Shown: positions 1-10,770 of the stretch, piece after piece
Layout of the letters: every line of letters begins with the position of its first letter
Position numbering within the stretch: position 1 is the stretch's first letter
Source of the DNA: Byssothecium circinans
Taxonomy: Eukaryota; Ascomycota; Dothideomycetes; Pleosporales; Massarinaceae
Direction of reading: 5' to 3'
Assembly (NCBI GenBank): GCA_010015675.1
Contig: ML977056.1
Location: 30,482-84,666 of the forward strand
Length of the DNA stretch: 54,185 nucleotides
Notes under the pieces: generated by a model
What the model was told of the DNA's origin: nothing
Seen by the model: only the letters and a program-made list of their open reading frames with translations
The model's database searches: none
Translations under genes and position numbers: made by a program

Positions 1-4
1 AGAA

Positions 5-310
5 ATGCTTGAGGAGAGGCGTCGTATTAGGGTGGCGGCGAAGGAGCTTCGGATCCAGCAACAGCAGAAGAAGGCTGCTGAGCGTAAGGAAGCTCAGATC
101 GCTCGGGCAGCAGAAAAGCAGCTCCGCCAGGACATACAATTGTCTAAAAAGAGATCTATACGTAGTAAAAAGGTCCCTGCACCTCCTCCAGATGTTATTG
201 AAGAGCCAGAGGTTCTTGATGTGGACGTAGCATCTATTGTAGATAAGGTGTCCGCATCCGGCCGTGCTACACGCACCCGCAAAATACAGCTCCCCACCCG
301 TTATCAATGA
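5..310 (+). CDS. C-terminal end of a DDE_1 (pogo/Fot-type) transposase, partial
   Basis: The open frame enters from the left edge and ends at a stop after 101 codons, so only the tail of a protein is in the window. It is Lys/Arg/Gln/Glu-rich and coiled-coil-like over residues 1-60, and ends in a basic stretch finishing with the residues IQLPTRYQ. Tails like this are common in fungal pogo-type transposases, downstream of the catalytic DDE domain. No catalytic residue is visible here. The ATG at 5 is only the first Met in the window, not a start. The assignment rests on composition and the terminal motif and could be wrong. The remainder of the element should lie upstream of the window. Confidence 0.5.
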   Translation: MLEERRRIRVAAKELRIQQQQKKAAERKEAQIARAAEKQLRQDIQLSKKRSIRSKKVPAPPPDVIEEPEVLDVDVASIVDKVSASGRATRTRKIQLPTRYQ

Positions 311-669
311 TAATTTGTCGTTGCCAATTTGTTTATACGGTGTCTTTGAGTGCTACAACAAAAAATCTGGTGATTTTACTGTCTGTATACAGCTATACAG
401 CTTCTTTTGTTGTTGGTGTTCGGCGTCCGAAAGTGATCGCCAGGTGGGGGCGATCGCCAGGCGGTGAGTCACGGTACGTGAGCCGGTGGTGCTGCGGCAT
501 ACTGTGCCTTCAATGTTGCCAACACCGACAGGACAAATGGGGCGTTGTGCCAGCCCCCACGGAACCTGCACAGACATCAACTATGCCGTAAAACTTTTCG
601 TGACCTGGTCTCACTTTTGACAACCATCTTCTTCACCTCAAAGCACATCCGGCCCGCCAGAACCAATCT
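311..669. other. Flank of the transposase tail and F-box gene promoter
   Basis: No gene is seen. The left part is probably the 3' untranslated and terminal part of the transposon. It carries two close copies of GATCGCCAG (around 436-461), which may belong to a transposon terminus, but the matching end is outside the window. The right part must hold the promoter of the F-box gene at 670. Confidence 0.4.
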
Positions 670-2655
670 ATGCAATCGACCGCAACAACACGCACGACCA
701 AAATGACTTTTCCTTCTTTGCCACTCGAGGTACTGCAGCAGATCGCAGGTTGTGTCGAAACAGTGCATCGACCTAGCCTTTACGCCTTTGGCCTGACGAG
801 CAAGGCTTGCCACCGTGCCTCGGCGCTTCTCATCTTTCGGCAAATCAATATTACAGTCCACCATCGCGAAGGACTGCGGCACGATGCCGACAGACTTGTT
901 GAGATTCTCTCCCGCGCGGATTCCGCTCGTCACGTCCGACGCCTCAATATCAAAGGGGCTCTACGGCTCAACGCCAAGAAGACGGACAGTGATGGCCAGG
1001 ACACGCATTGGCTGAGGAAGTCTGGCCTTGACGAGATACTGGTTGACGAGGAACCAATCTCTTATCACGACCCACATGTGGTTTATGATGAAGGCGTCAT
1101 TGAAAAGGCTTCCAAGGAGGACATGGCATGGGCTCCCGTTGTTAGCCTGCTCCAAGCGATAACTCACCTTGAAGACCTGATCTATGAATGCCAGAGTCAA
1201 TTTCCGCCAAGTCTTCTCAGGACCCTCCGCGAGCAGCATCCTCAATGCAGGCTTCACCATCTCACGTTCCGATTCCGGACCTTGTTGTGGGGTGTCCCTT
1301 ATCCGTACGAGATGGAGCTTGCCACATCCCCATCTCTGTACAGAGTGAAGCTTGCCTGCGCTCTACGGGATACAGATGGCGACGATGATTTCAACTTGGA
1401 GGCCATGATGGAGCTTGCTGCCGGGCTTGCTCCCAATCTAAAGGAGGTCATCATTTTGGATCTCTATCCAAGTGGCTCTTGCAGGTACCGCCGCTCCCGA
1501 GAGTCATGGCAAGGTCTCCCAGGCTTTACCGGCAAGGCAACGGGCTCCTTGACATCACTGTCACTAAAAGGAGTTTCAAACTTGAGGTCGCCAACAGCGC
1601 TACAGAACTGGGCCAGACATACAGACTTTGCTTGCCTGCAGCACCTCGCCCTCGGGGGGTGCTATGACTCAAAGACATCTGGGCTCAGTGGTGAGACAAT
1701 GGAGTGGGTTGCGCAGAACTATTCATTCCCCCGGCTCATGACGCTCAGTGTTTACCTTATCCGCGACGACATATTTCACGAAAGACCGTACTACAGTGAA
1801 AACGCAGTCTCCTTTTTCCAGGCTTTCGAATCTCTTGAGGAGCTATTTGTCCATGGGCCGATTGACCCACAAATTATGGATGCTATTCTATCCCATCATG
1901 GACCGGCGCTGAGAAAGCTCACTTTGTATCCTTTTGAGGAAACGTATAACGTCTCCAATGGTCGCGATCGACGAGGTATCCCTATGGAGTTCACCAAGGA
2001 TCGTATTCTTCAGATTCAAGCTCAGTGTCCGGTACTAGAAGAGCTCGCCATCCCAGTCAAGCGCAACAAGTCCAGTGCGTCTGAGGCTGAGATGTACAGA
2101 TGCTTCGACAAGATGGAAAACTTACGATTTCTCTTTCTTACTCTGGATTGTTCCAATTGGCGGGTCGGTCGAGACAGTACGTACAACCCCCAATTTGATG
2201 AGGATGATCAAAAGCCTGTGGACGATACAATGTCCCCAATGTCCCCCCTGAAGAGGGGTACTTTGAAGGAAACCTTTATCAATTGCGCAGTGGACGAGGC
2301 GCTGGCACGCTCCATCTGGAAGACCATTACCCGGAACAAGACGGGCAGACAGCTGGAGCGTCTCAAACTTTGGCCTACAGGGGGTGGTGAATACGGCGGG
2401 GTATGGTGCGAGCAAACCGTCCTCACGATCACCCAGGATCTGAGTCGGTCATGGCTAATTGAGCACGTTCCGCGTGACGATCAAGAGGATATCGCTGTTA
2501 GGGAACTGGGGCGGCGTGGAAGGGAGCCACGCTATCGAGACTCAAGGCACGATGTTGAGTCAGAGGTTGGGCAAGTATTCCGTACTATTTGGCCCTGCAA
2601 AGAAGGTAGCATGGATTGGCGAGATGACTGGTCGAGCTTTCCTCTTCAGGTCTAG
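670..2655 (+). CDS. F-box protein with LRR-like repeats
   Basis: Single-exon 661-aa protein. Residues about 12-60 form an F-box: LPLEVLQQIAGC, then a basic/Cys-containing helix with SKACHRAS and a hydrophobic end. This is the usual fungal F-box that docks to Skp1 in SCF ubiquitin ligases. The rest contains irregular leucine-rich segments such as SLTSLSLKG, LQHLALGGC and LRKLTLYPF, which in this family form the substrate-binding solenoid. The substrate cannot be told from sequence. An alternative start at 703 (Met12) has a purine at -3 and begins directly at the F-box, so it may be the real start. The C-terminus is charged and probably disordered. Such genes are numerous and poorly conserved in filamentous ascomycetes. 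Confidence 0.8.
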   Translation: MQSTATTRTTKMTFPSLPLEVLQQIAGCVETVHRPSLYAFGLTSKACHRASALLIFRQINITVHHREGLRHDADRLVEILSRADSARHVRRLNIKGALRLNAKKTDSDGQDTHWLRKSGLDEILVDEEPISYHDPHVVYDEGVIEKASKEDMAWAPVVSLLQAITHLEDLIYECQSQFPPSLLRTLREQHPQCRLHHLTFRFRTLLWGVPYPYEMELATSPSLYRVKLACALRDTDGDDDFNLEAMMELAAGLAPNLKEVIILDLYPSGSCRYRRSRESWQGLPGFTGKATGSLTSLSLKGVSNLRSPTALQNWARHTDFACLQHLALGGCYDSKTSGLSGETMEWVAQNYSFPRLMTLSVYLIRDDIFHERPYYSENAVSFFQAFESLEELFVHGPIDPQIMDAILSHHGPALRKLTLYPFEETYNVSNGRDRRGIPMEFTKDRILQIQAQCPVLEELAIPVKRNKSSASEAEMYRCFDKMENLRFLFLTLDCSNWRVGRDSTYNPQFDEDDQKPVDDTMSPMSPLKRGTLKETFINCAVDEALARSIWKTITRNKTGRQLERLKLWPTGGGEYGGVWCEQTVLTITQDLSRSWLIEHVPRDDQEDIAVRELGRRGREPRYRDSRHDVESEVGQVFRTIWPCKEGSMDWRDDWSSFPLQV

Positions 2656-3700
2656 GGTTTCCCTAGGATTTCATTTGTCGATGATTTCTTTACCTCTCGG
2701 AGTCTCAAACCTTTGTTTTTTCGGGTGCCGCGCCCCCCTGCTCCTTAGTGTTTCACCGGCCGACATAGGAAATAAGATCCTCATTGTGAAGTCTGATCTC
2801 ATCTGACATAACATTTCGGTTATATTGATTGACTTCTAGAGTACGGTTGCTACGCTACACGTGCTATTTAGGTGAAGGATCTGGGAAAGCTGCAAGTGTT
2901 ACTCAGCTTACTATTTTATAAGATAAGTATCTGAAGATCTTGCTATGGATAGGACGGAATTATGCGTGAATTATGCGACTTAAGTTCGACGTAAAGCTCG
3001 TTTGTTTTGTACGGTGCTTAAGGGGTGTCAGATATTTTGCTGGGCCGGAGAGCCTGATAGCAATGAGCTTGAAGACGGCAGTTTCGATTTGGGACGCTAC
3101 CAGAATACTTCAAGTCTTCTGTCACTAGGCGGCGGTCGCCTATGTCTTGAGCACGGCTTCAAGCGCGCTCGATGCAAAACTAAAGACATATTTTACCTAC
3201 GGATTCTTCAGTCTCCTAAACCTCGTGATTGGGTCGTTGTAGACTAGGTATGCCTTTTTCTGTTTTCCTTAACATTCGTTCCGGTGTCAATATTATTTGT
3301 AGTCTGTATCAACTAGCGTTTGGTATGCATTGATGATAGTTAGCGATGGCTTATTATAGACGGCTCGAATATTGTCCAGGCCACATGCTCTCTTTTACGC
3401 GATGAGGAACATGATCGCTGAGCGCCCCGGTGCTGCCAAGTTACGTACGTTCTTCATAGCAATGGGAGCTTGGTGCTGAGAAAGGTCGTACGACACAGAA
3501 TTGAGTTGAATATTCTTACGGAGAGATCCTGTAGGTATCTGGATGCTGGTGGAGATGTGAAGGTGAGTACCATCGGAAGGCCGAAGACCTCGGCTACCTT
3601 ACGTAAGCGAATTTTCTTCCTTCCGTTCCGTCGGACACCTCCAACCGACCGACATCAGCAACCCTTCTTCCATCGAATCCATCTCGATTCAATCGTTCGC
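2656..3700. other. Intergenic region upstream of the Zn2Cys6 regulator
   Basis: This is about 1 kb without a convincing gene. The small open frames (for example 3002-3247) show no domain and no splice signals. The open frame of the next gene extends upstream to 3470, but I see no coding-like composition before the Met at 3701. It probably holds the F-box 3' UTR and the regulator's promoter and 5' UTR. Confidence 0.5.
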
Positions 3701-5865
3701 ATGACCGCTGAGTCTCCGACCATACCCGCTGAGAAGCGACGGCGTCTCGATCGCGTCACGGCTGCGTGCGATCTGTGCAAGAAGCGCAAGGTCAAATGTG
3801 ACGGCGAGCAGCCATGCGCTTATTGCACGCGTAAAGACCGCGGTGATACCTGCTCGTTCACCGCTCCAAGGCGCGCCGGAGAAGTCACCAATGCATCTAC
3901 AGCAAACACTCCCCACACGCCAGCCGAGCATCAAGGTGCGTCTCAGAGTAGAGCGCCCAGTCAATTCAACAGCGGCGAGGAGCGCCCACCTGGAAGCTCG
4001 CTTTCTCCTACCTTGAGTAGAGATGCACACCATGAAGATACGGTGGTACCTCGAGAGGGTCGTATCCTACGAGATGCACAAGGCAAACTCATTTTCATCG
4101 GCGACTGCGCTCCGCTCTCGTTTCTCCAAACAGTGAGACATCTCATAGCATCCGAGGTCGAGCCAGATGGCTTTTCCCTGCATAGTGCTCGGGACTCCAT
4201 CATCGAGGTGGCACGTCCGGGCCCCAGCAATCACCCGCATGATATATCCATCGCTTTATCAGAAGTCCCGCTACTCATCGAAGAGTATCTAATCGCGACG
4301 AGCGGCCTTGTTGACCTGTTCGAACGCGAGCATCTGTTCCAGGAACTAAAGGCTTGGGCAAATGGCAACACTTCGCGCACGGAAGATGCTGCAGCCGCAG
4401 TCTTCTATCTCGTCCTCGCAATCGGCGCCCAAGAAAGTCGTGGGCAGAAGCCAGAGGCTTGGTTTTCTCATGCGAGAGATCTGTTGATCAAGCACATGTG
4501 CAACAGCATGAACGTAGCTACAGTACAAGGGTTTACACTTGTAGCTTTATACTCGTTACGGGCATTCCAGCCAAATGGAGCTTTCCTATACTTCTGTAAG
4601 TGAAGAAGCGTTTTCTATGGATGATCCTGACTTGTGTTTAGCACTGGCAGCTCGCACAGCATATGCAATCGGCATCCATCGTACCGAGGTCAATGCATCA
4701 TTTGGCCCATCTGTGAAAGCTATGCGCGATCGCATCTGGAAGAGTCTTCGCGTTGTCGACATGCTTATCAGCACCAACCTGGGTAGACCACCATCCACGT
4801 CGGACGTGGACTGCACAGTCAAATATAACGTCCCCGCAACCAGTAACGAAGCCGCTGTCAGCATCTTAGACGCAAGCGTGCAGATTTTTATGATTATTGA
4901 ACGCGTCGTTGTCGAAGTCTACTCGCGAAAACGGATCTCACTACAAATTGCCGACTACGTGTCTCGGCAGCTCAAGGGCTGGGCTTCAAAATGGCTCCGA
5001 GATCTTTCTGCTATCACGGTTCGACCGAACGATGAACCTTGCGCTGTAGTTGTTGGAGCCTGCTCAACGCTTTGCTCGTACTACTATGGCGTCATGCTGC
5101 TGACTAGACCATTCCTCATCTACGAGCTATATGAGTACATGGGCGCTTCCATGAAAGGCAGATGTACACAAGGAGACCATTACAATAAGAGGAAATATGC
5201 AGATGCTGCGCTTGATGCTGCTGCTTCTTTCGTGGAGACACTTCAGGCTGTCGTCAAATCGGGAAAGATGGCCTACAGAATGCCTCTCATCGTGTGAGTG
5301 GTCACTGCATTCCTGTTTTGACAACCCTGGCTGACTATTCCTTAGCTCTTGGCTCTTCACAGCATCTCTTGTCCTGGCAGTCAGTATCCTTGGCAGATCA
5401 GGCCTGACCTTTAAGAAAAGCTGCGAGGCATCCATCCGATGCTTAGACTATTTTGGTGAAGTCGATCCTCATGCTCGCCAATTCTCGCTCATCGTCCAGT
5501 CACTACTGAAGACCACAACATCACACGTTGAGGGAAGAGAGCGGCATTTGCGTTCGCAGTGCAAAGAAGCGTCTTCACAGTTGTTTGGTATGCTACCTTC
5601 CGAATCCAATTCTCAGCCACAGGAGCAACACAACCACCATCCCCAGTCTGTCACCTTTCCGAGCTCAGGACAAACGGGTACTTCAGCCATGGTTTCCGTA
5701 GACTGGACTATCTATGACGCGGATTTCTTTGCGTTACCTTGGCCACCGAATGAATTAGATCAAGGTCTTCAAGACTTCCTTCAACCTGGAACCCACAACC
5801 TCGACTCTGTAGCCGACATACCACTGTTTCCTATATATGACCAACAATCTTTTAATCTAATATGA
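3701..5865 (+). CDS. Zn2Cys6 transcription factor with fungal_trans domain, next to the kynurenine genes
   Basis: Three exons: 3701-4595, 4642-5293 and 5346-5865. The introns are 46 and 52 bp with GTAAGT/GTGAGT donors and CTGAC branch sites, and the joins keep frame, giving 688 aa. The zinc cluster is at residues 23-51 (Cys23, 26, 33, 39, 42, 51; spacing C2C6C5C2C8C). The first intron interrupts the fungal_trans region, which on splicing reads FLYFSLAARTAYAIGIHR, followed by RIWKSLRVVDM and GRP, typical of this domain. The C-terminal 100 residues are Gln/Ser-rich with an acidic aromatic patch, plausible as an activation region. The gene lies tail-to-tail with the dioxygenase gene, 85 bp apart, so it could regulate tryptophan catabolism; that is inference. 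Start chosen at 3701 because the zinc cluster follows directly; an upstream extension to 3470 is unlikely. Confidence 0.88.
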
Positions 5866-5950
5866 CTCCTGGGCTCAATTACGACGCCACATGCCCCCGA
5901 CATCGCGTGTCTTACAATGAAAGCGTGAGAACTTGACCCTCCCCGCCTCG

Positions 5951-7271
5951 TCAAGGTGCTCTTGCAATGGCCGTCTCGCCTGTCTCGTCTCTCGAAGTGC
6001 GCAAGAAGGGGATCAACTTGGTTCCACCCGTTCCTCTCAGCTCCTGAGTCTGAGCCTCCAAGGCCATCTTCGTTGATGCAGAAGCAATATCTTTTCGCTT
6101 TACACTGTGTGCTGGTTTTGCCATACGGCTGGGTATGATAATATATCGGGTGACTAGAGCGATGTGCGTATCCCGGAACTTGCTGAGCGCAGTAACAGCG
6201 TTGTTAAATGCTGTTACTAACACATCGTCATCCTGGTGGCAGTCAACATAAGCCCGGATATTGGCGATGGCTTCCACATCATCTAAAAACCTCGCGTGCG
6301 GACCGGGCATGTACCGGCGCATCTCTTTGTGGAAGTCGCCACACCGCGAATGGTTCACTGAAAGCACTGCGTCGAAGAACTGGAGTAAGGAGCTCTGTCC
6401 ATTACTGCCGCCGCGGTACTTCCTCCACGACCCTCTCCCGTCACCTTCATCATAGAAGACACCATTTGGAAGACCTGCGGCCTCCATGTTCATACTACCC
6501 GCTAGGAACGGGCGGATTGTGTGGTAGAAAGTTTGCGGGTCGCATCGTTCATCCATACGTTCCAGCAGCCTGCCGATATCTTCCATGCTCCTCTTGAAGT
6601 AACGGAGTGCGCTGACGATTGTGGCGTTGTCGTTGCGCGTCACTGCGTCGATTGCGCCGAGCATCGTCTCGATCAGTGGTCCAGCCCTCGCTTCCATGGC
6701 GTCGGAAATGATGAGAAACCACGACTCATCATCGGTACCCGTCATCGTGTGCCGCGAGACGATATTATCGGGTCGAGTGAGATCACTACTTTCTCTCAGC
6801 GGTGTCCAGTTCCAGAGGTTCAAAGCTGCGTATGTGGCCACCGGATGTACTTCGAGGCGCTCGGAAGTTTGTAAGAAGGGAACAGTGATTGCAGGAGGCA
6901 GTTGCTGCACACGTAGTCAGCAATCTCACTCTAGTACTTCCTTACCGTGCAGGAGTACTCACTTCCGAGGGTTCCGGACCTGTCCAAATGTAACCCTGAG
7001 CAATGACAGCCAGTATCGAATAGGCTCGTTGCCATTCTGCTTCACTGTTCAAATGCGCAACTCCAAGAACGGGCAATTCATCCACCCTGGCTCGTATTTG
7101 CTGCCTCTCGATGAGGGCTGGTAGCTCCTTGATGATTTGCTCCCATGGCAGGTAGTAACTGTGCGGGAGTCGACTCAACGGAGGTTTTGCAGGTAGGAAG
7201 CCGTTCGTCGATATGCAGTACTGCGACAGTGCGGCAGGAGACGGCAACACTTCGACTTTATGCGGACTCAT
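5951..7271 (-). CDS. BNA2: Indoleamine 2,3-dioxygenase
   Basis: Haem enzyme that opens the indole ring of L-tryptophan with O2 to give N-formylkynurenine, the first step of the kynurenine pathway; cytosolic in fungi. Two exons (7271-6963 and 6904-5951) flank a 58-bp intron with donor GTGAGT; the phase-0 join gives 420 aa, normal for fungal IDO. Recognisable parts are the N-terminal SYYLPWE region, the LPPAITVPF segment with the aromatic LNLWNW, HSRCGDFHKEMRRYMPGPH in the middle, RYIIIPS, and the C-terminal substrate loop RGTGGTKLIPFL. His350 (in RDTHIALV) matches the proximal haem ligand. It shares a 486-bp divergent promoter with kynureninase, strongly suggesting co-regulation. Confidence 0.93.
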
Positions 7272-7757
7272 GGTGAAGAAGAAATACTGAGTACAATGGA
7301 CGAATTGCTAAAATTGTATTGGGATGCAAGTACACAAACGGTGACTGTTAATGTAGGTAGCTTTACAAAAGGAAGTGGTGAGCGATTGCATTTATTGGGA
7401 AGAAACGAAAGACCCACTCTTCTCGGTAACGGAGTGTAAACCTTCCGCAGCAAAGTGACTAACGTACAGAGCAGGGTTTTCGAAGTTAGTAACTTCCAAT
7501 CTTTCTCCATCACGAGGAGGCCGGGCGGAACGGAACACCGTCGGAAGGGTGTCGGATGGCCTGTGCGGCAAACGTCGGTACAGCGCTTGTCTCTTTGTTG
7601 GGCCTTCCGTCGTCGGATGAAGACGAAAATTTTACATCTAGTCTTGACGTAGTCTACTAATGCCTGTGTATATAGAAGCAGGATCACGCCACTGCCAGTC
7701 AGAATAACCTTTTTCAACACCATCTACTTGATTTCCTCTCACCGACATTCCCACATC
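7272..7757. promoter_or_regulatory. Divergent promoter between indoleamine dioxygenase and kynureninase
   Basis: This 486-bp gap separates the two start codons. It contains several CGG triplets of the type bound by Zn2Cys6 dimers: TCGGA at 7541, 7552 and 7613, with the first two in direct orientation 11 bp apart, and a CCG/CGG inverted pair around 7608-7616. A binding site for the regulator at 3701-5865 is plausible but not shown. Open frames on both strands here lack any domain. Confidence 0.45.
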
Positions 7758-9227
7758 ATGGACGCAAGGAAGGCGATCAACCAACTCCGTCAAGGACAGA
7801 AGCCAGAATGGCCATCCAATTCATCAACCCATGGATTCGCCAAATCCCTCGACAACAGTGATCAAATTCTCAAGACCTTCCGATCCGACTTCATCGTTCC
7901 CACAAAAGCCCAACTCGCACGCAAATCACTCACCGACGACACGGCAACATCAAAACCGGCCTCAAGTACAGACGACGAGAGCATTTACTTTTGCGGCAAT
8001 TCATTAGGTCTACAACCCAAGGCCGTGGGCGAATATCTTCAAGCCTACCTAAAAACATGGGGATCCATCGCTGTGGGCGGCCACTTCACACAGCTCTCCG
8101 ACTCACCATTAGCTCCCTACCAAGACATGGCCGCCGACTGTTCGCGAAAGATGTCCGACATCGTAGGCGCCTCGCCTTCCGAGATCGTTGCTATGAACAC
8201 CCTCACCATCAACCTCCACCTCATGATGGCCATTTTCTACAAACCCACCGCCCAGAAACACAAGATAATGTGCGAATGGCGACCCTTTCCCAGCGACTAC
8301 TATGCCATAGAAAGCCAGATCGAGTGGCACGGTCTAGACCCCTCGGAATCAATGTTACTCGTAGAGCCCGATGACGGATACCTCGTTACGACATCGAAAA
8401 TCCTCCAGCTCATCGATCAAGAAGCCAATTCCCTAGCTCTGATCCTTCTTCCCGGCATCCAATACTACTCGGGCCAATTCCTCGACATCCCCACCATCAC
8501 AGCTCACGCCCAAAAACACGGCATCACCATCGGCTGGGACCTCGCGCACGCAGCCGGCAACATTGAACTCAAACTGCACGATTGGGATGTAGACTTTGCC
8601 TGCTGGTGCACATACAAGTACATGAACGCCGGCGCCGGTGCCGTAGCAGGAGCTTTCATCCACTCGAAGCACGGTAACAACGACCACTACAAGGGGCTGA
8701 AAGGATGGTACGGCCACGACAAATCCTCGCGGTTCCTAATGGACAACCGATTCGTCCCGACACCGGGCGCCCAGGGTTTCCAATGCAGCAATCCGTCCAT
8801 CGTGGACCTCACATGTCTTTCCGGCGCCCTCAGCGTGTTCGGCAAGACATCTATGAGTGAACTTCGGTCGAAATCCTTGCTTCTAACCGCCTACGCTGAA
8901 CAACTCCTCACGCAAATCGCTTCGCGAAATATACGCGACGGCGCATTTCCTTTTGAGATTATCACGCCGAGGGATCCGAGACAGAGGGGTACTCAGCTCA
9001 GCGTGTTGCTGAAAGAGGAGTTGATGGAGGATGTGAGCATTGCATTGGAGAAAAATGGAGTTATTTGCGATAAGAGGAAACCGGGGATTATTAGAGTGGC
9101 GCCGGTGGCTTTGTACAATACTTTTGAGGATGTGTGGAGGTTTATGCGGGTTTTGGAGGGGGCTTTGCAGACGGAGAGGATGCATGAGGGGTCTCAGAGT
9201 GCGGTGGAGGTAGGAGCGAGACTGTAG
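7758..9227 (+). CDS. BNA5: Kynureninase
   Basis: PLP enzyme that cleaves kynurenine to anthranilate plus alanine, or 3-hydroxykynurenine to 3-hydroxyanthranilate on the NAD route. Single exon, 489 aa, usual length. The family signature YFCGNSLGLQPK is at residues 77-88. Other parts are WDLAHAAGN with Asp261 (contacting the PLP ring nitrogen), and CWCTYKYMNAGAGA in which Lys287 is the expected Schiff-base lysine. The C-terminal domain reads RGTQLSVLL and KPGIIRVAPVALYNTFEDVW. The ATG at 7758 is the first in frame; the frame is open a few codons further up without an ATG. Divergent from the dioxygenase gene. The pair lacks a formamidase or kynurenine 3-monooxygenase locally, so the local module points to anthranilate unless other genes act in trans. 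Confidence 0.95.
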   Translation: MDARKAINQLRQGQKPEWPSNSSTHGFAKSLDNSDQILKTFRSDFIVPTKAQLARKSLTDDTATSKPASSTDDESIYFCGNSLGLQPKAVGEYLQAYLKTWGSIAVGGHFTQLSDSPLAPYQDMAADCSRKMSDIVGASPSEIVAMNTLTINLHLMMAIFYKPTAQKHKIMCEWRPFPSDYYAIESQIEWHGLDPSESMLLVEPDDGYLVTTSKILQLIDQEANSLALILLPGIQYYSGQFLDIPTITAHAQKHGITIGWDLAHAAGNIELKLHDWDVDFACWCTYKYMNAGAGAVAGAFIHSKHGNNDHYKGLKGWYGHDKSSRFLMDNRFVPTPGAQGFQCSNPSIVDLTCLSGALSVFGKTSMSELRSKSLLLTAYAEQLLTQIASRNIRDGAFPFEIITPRDPRQRGTQLSVLLKEELMEDVSIALEKNGVICDKRKPGIIRVAPVALYNTFEDVWRFMRVLEGALQTERMHEGSQSAVEVGARL

Positions 9228-10770
9228 GTGTATAGATTGGAGTGAAACGGACTAGAGTTGCTTGATGGCAGCTGGCAATACCAGAAATTTGCATTTATTT
9301 TGTTTGTGTAATGCATCATACCAGGGCCAATACGTTTAATGAATAGTTCCTCTGATTACTCGGACCAAGCTTAGGTGGTTTTAACACATGATTGTGCATC
9401 AATCTAATTCTGATATATTGTCCACGGTACAATGCTTACAACTAGAAAGACTTGTCCTACCAATAATTGCCACTTACCTTAACGTTAGCCCATCTTTCTG
9501 GCATTACTCATCCATACATTCAACTGCTATACCAACCTGTCTCGCCTGGGTAAATAAACCTAAAAGAGGCGAACTGTAGAAAAAGCACTACGGTTTCCAT
9601 CTTGTCATCCAGCCCACAGCAAACTCCATAAATCGCTGGATTTTATCCATCTTACAGTAATCCAATTCATATCACGCACAGCCCAATCGCACACCCCACA
9701 AACTCCGCTCGATCCCTACCAGGCACAAGGAGAGGGCTCCCCTATTCCAGAAATTACAACAGCAATAATAGCAATACTTCCTATTCCACACACCCACACA
9801 CAGTAACTCTTCCCACTCACACATCAACAAAAAAAAGATAGAAAGAGCAATGGCGGACACCGCCTTCTTCTACATAGATAAATCAGCGACCTAAAGAGCC
9901 CAGTCTGCGATATTAAGAAGTAACTTGGCAGGATTAGTGTAAAGGTAAGTGAAATGAACGCCAAATATCTCATTCAATAAAGCAAACGTATCCGGACATT
10001 TAATTCCCTCTCCTCTCCTCGCCTCTCCGCACCTCTCCTCGCCTATTCCCACTAACAACAAACTCTAGACAGTATCCTCCACCACCCACCGCAAGAACGA
10101 AAACGACCGCGTGAGGCCGCATTTCCAACGCCCAAGCCTGTAGCCTTGCCATCTCCTTCCAGCTCAGAGAGATCGCATGCAGACGAGAAAGTACCAAACC
10201 AGTTGTGAACAACCGAAATTCTCCCCAGAGACTGCTGCTGTTCTTCCATGGCTGAAATGGAGGAAAGTGCGGTGTGAGTTCTTTTTATTGAGAGCAGTTG
10301 AAGTATTGATCATGAAAAGTTAGGTAAAGGTAGAAATCTGAGGTGGAAAACGTGACACGTTGAGTGAAGGCCATCGGCGTGCTTAAGTATACCGTGAGGA
10401 TTTGGGGGTTTGATAGGGAAGTGTGATGCGGAGGGGGAAGGTACCTTCGTGTTCAGATATGCTGTGAGGCTTTGGCATTTAGGGGAGGAAGAGGGGTTGA
10501 TATTGAAAGGTTGTTGTTCCATGGGCTGGGCTGGGTGGGGATGGAGTGGGCATGATGATATCGGGTAGCAAAGCTAGAATTTCGCGCTATTTTTCGTTCT
10601 CTAGGATAACGACAGCGAAACTACATCATTTCAAAAGCCTTAACGGACCCGCTTTCTATCCCCGCCTTACTTTCATATCCCAGTCCACCTAATCCGCAGA
10701 GGAAATACAGACAAGAGAAGATTACACCCCAGCCTCTCAGAAACCATCACCACCACCGAACTCAATCCAC
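9228..10770. other. Intergenic region between kynureninase and the hydrolase, tail-to-tail
   Basis: About 1.5 kb without a supported gene. It contains a low-complexity pyrimidine tract of CTCTCC/CTCGCC units around 10,006-10,045. The open frames here are short and without domains. Expected to hold two 3' UTRs; a noncoding transcript is possible but not visible. Confidence 0.45.

Noticed and set aside
7268..7723. 151-aa frame in the IDO-kynureninase promoter
   Set aside because: No domain or coding-like composition, and it covers the expected divergent promoter.
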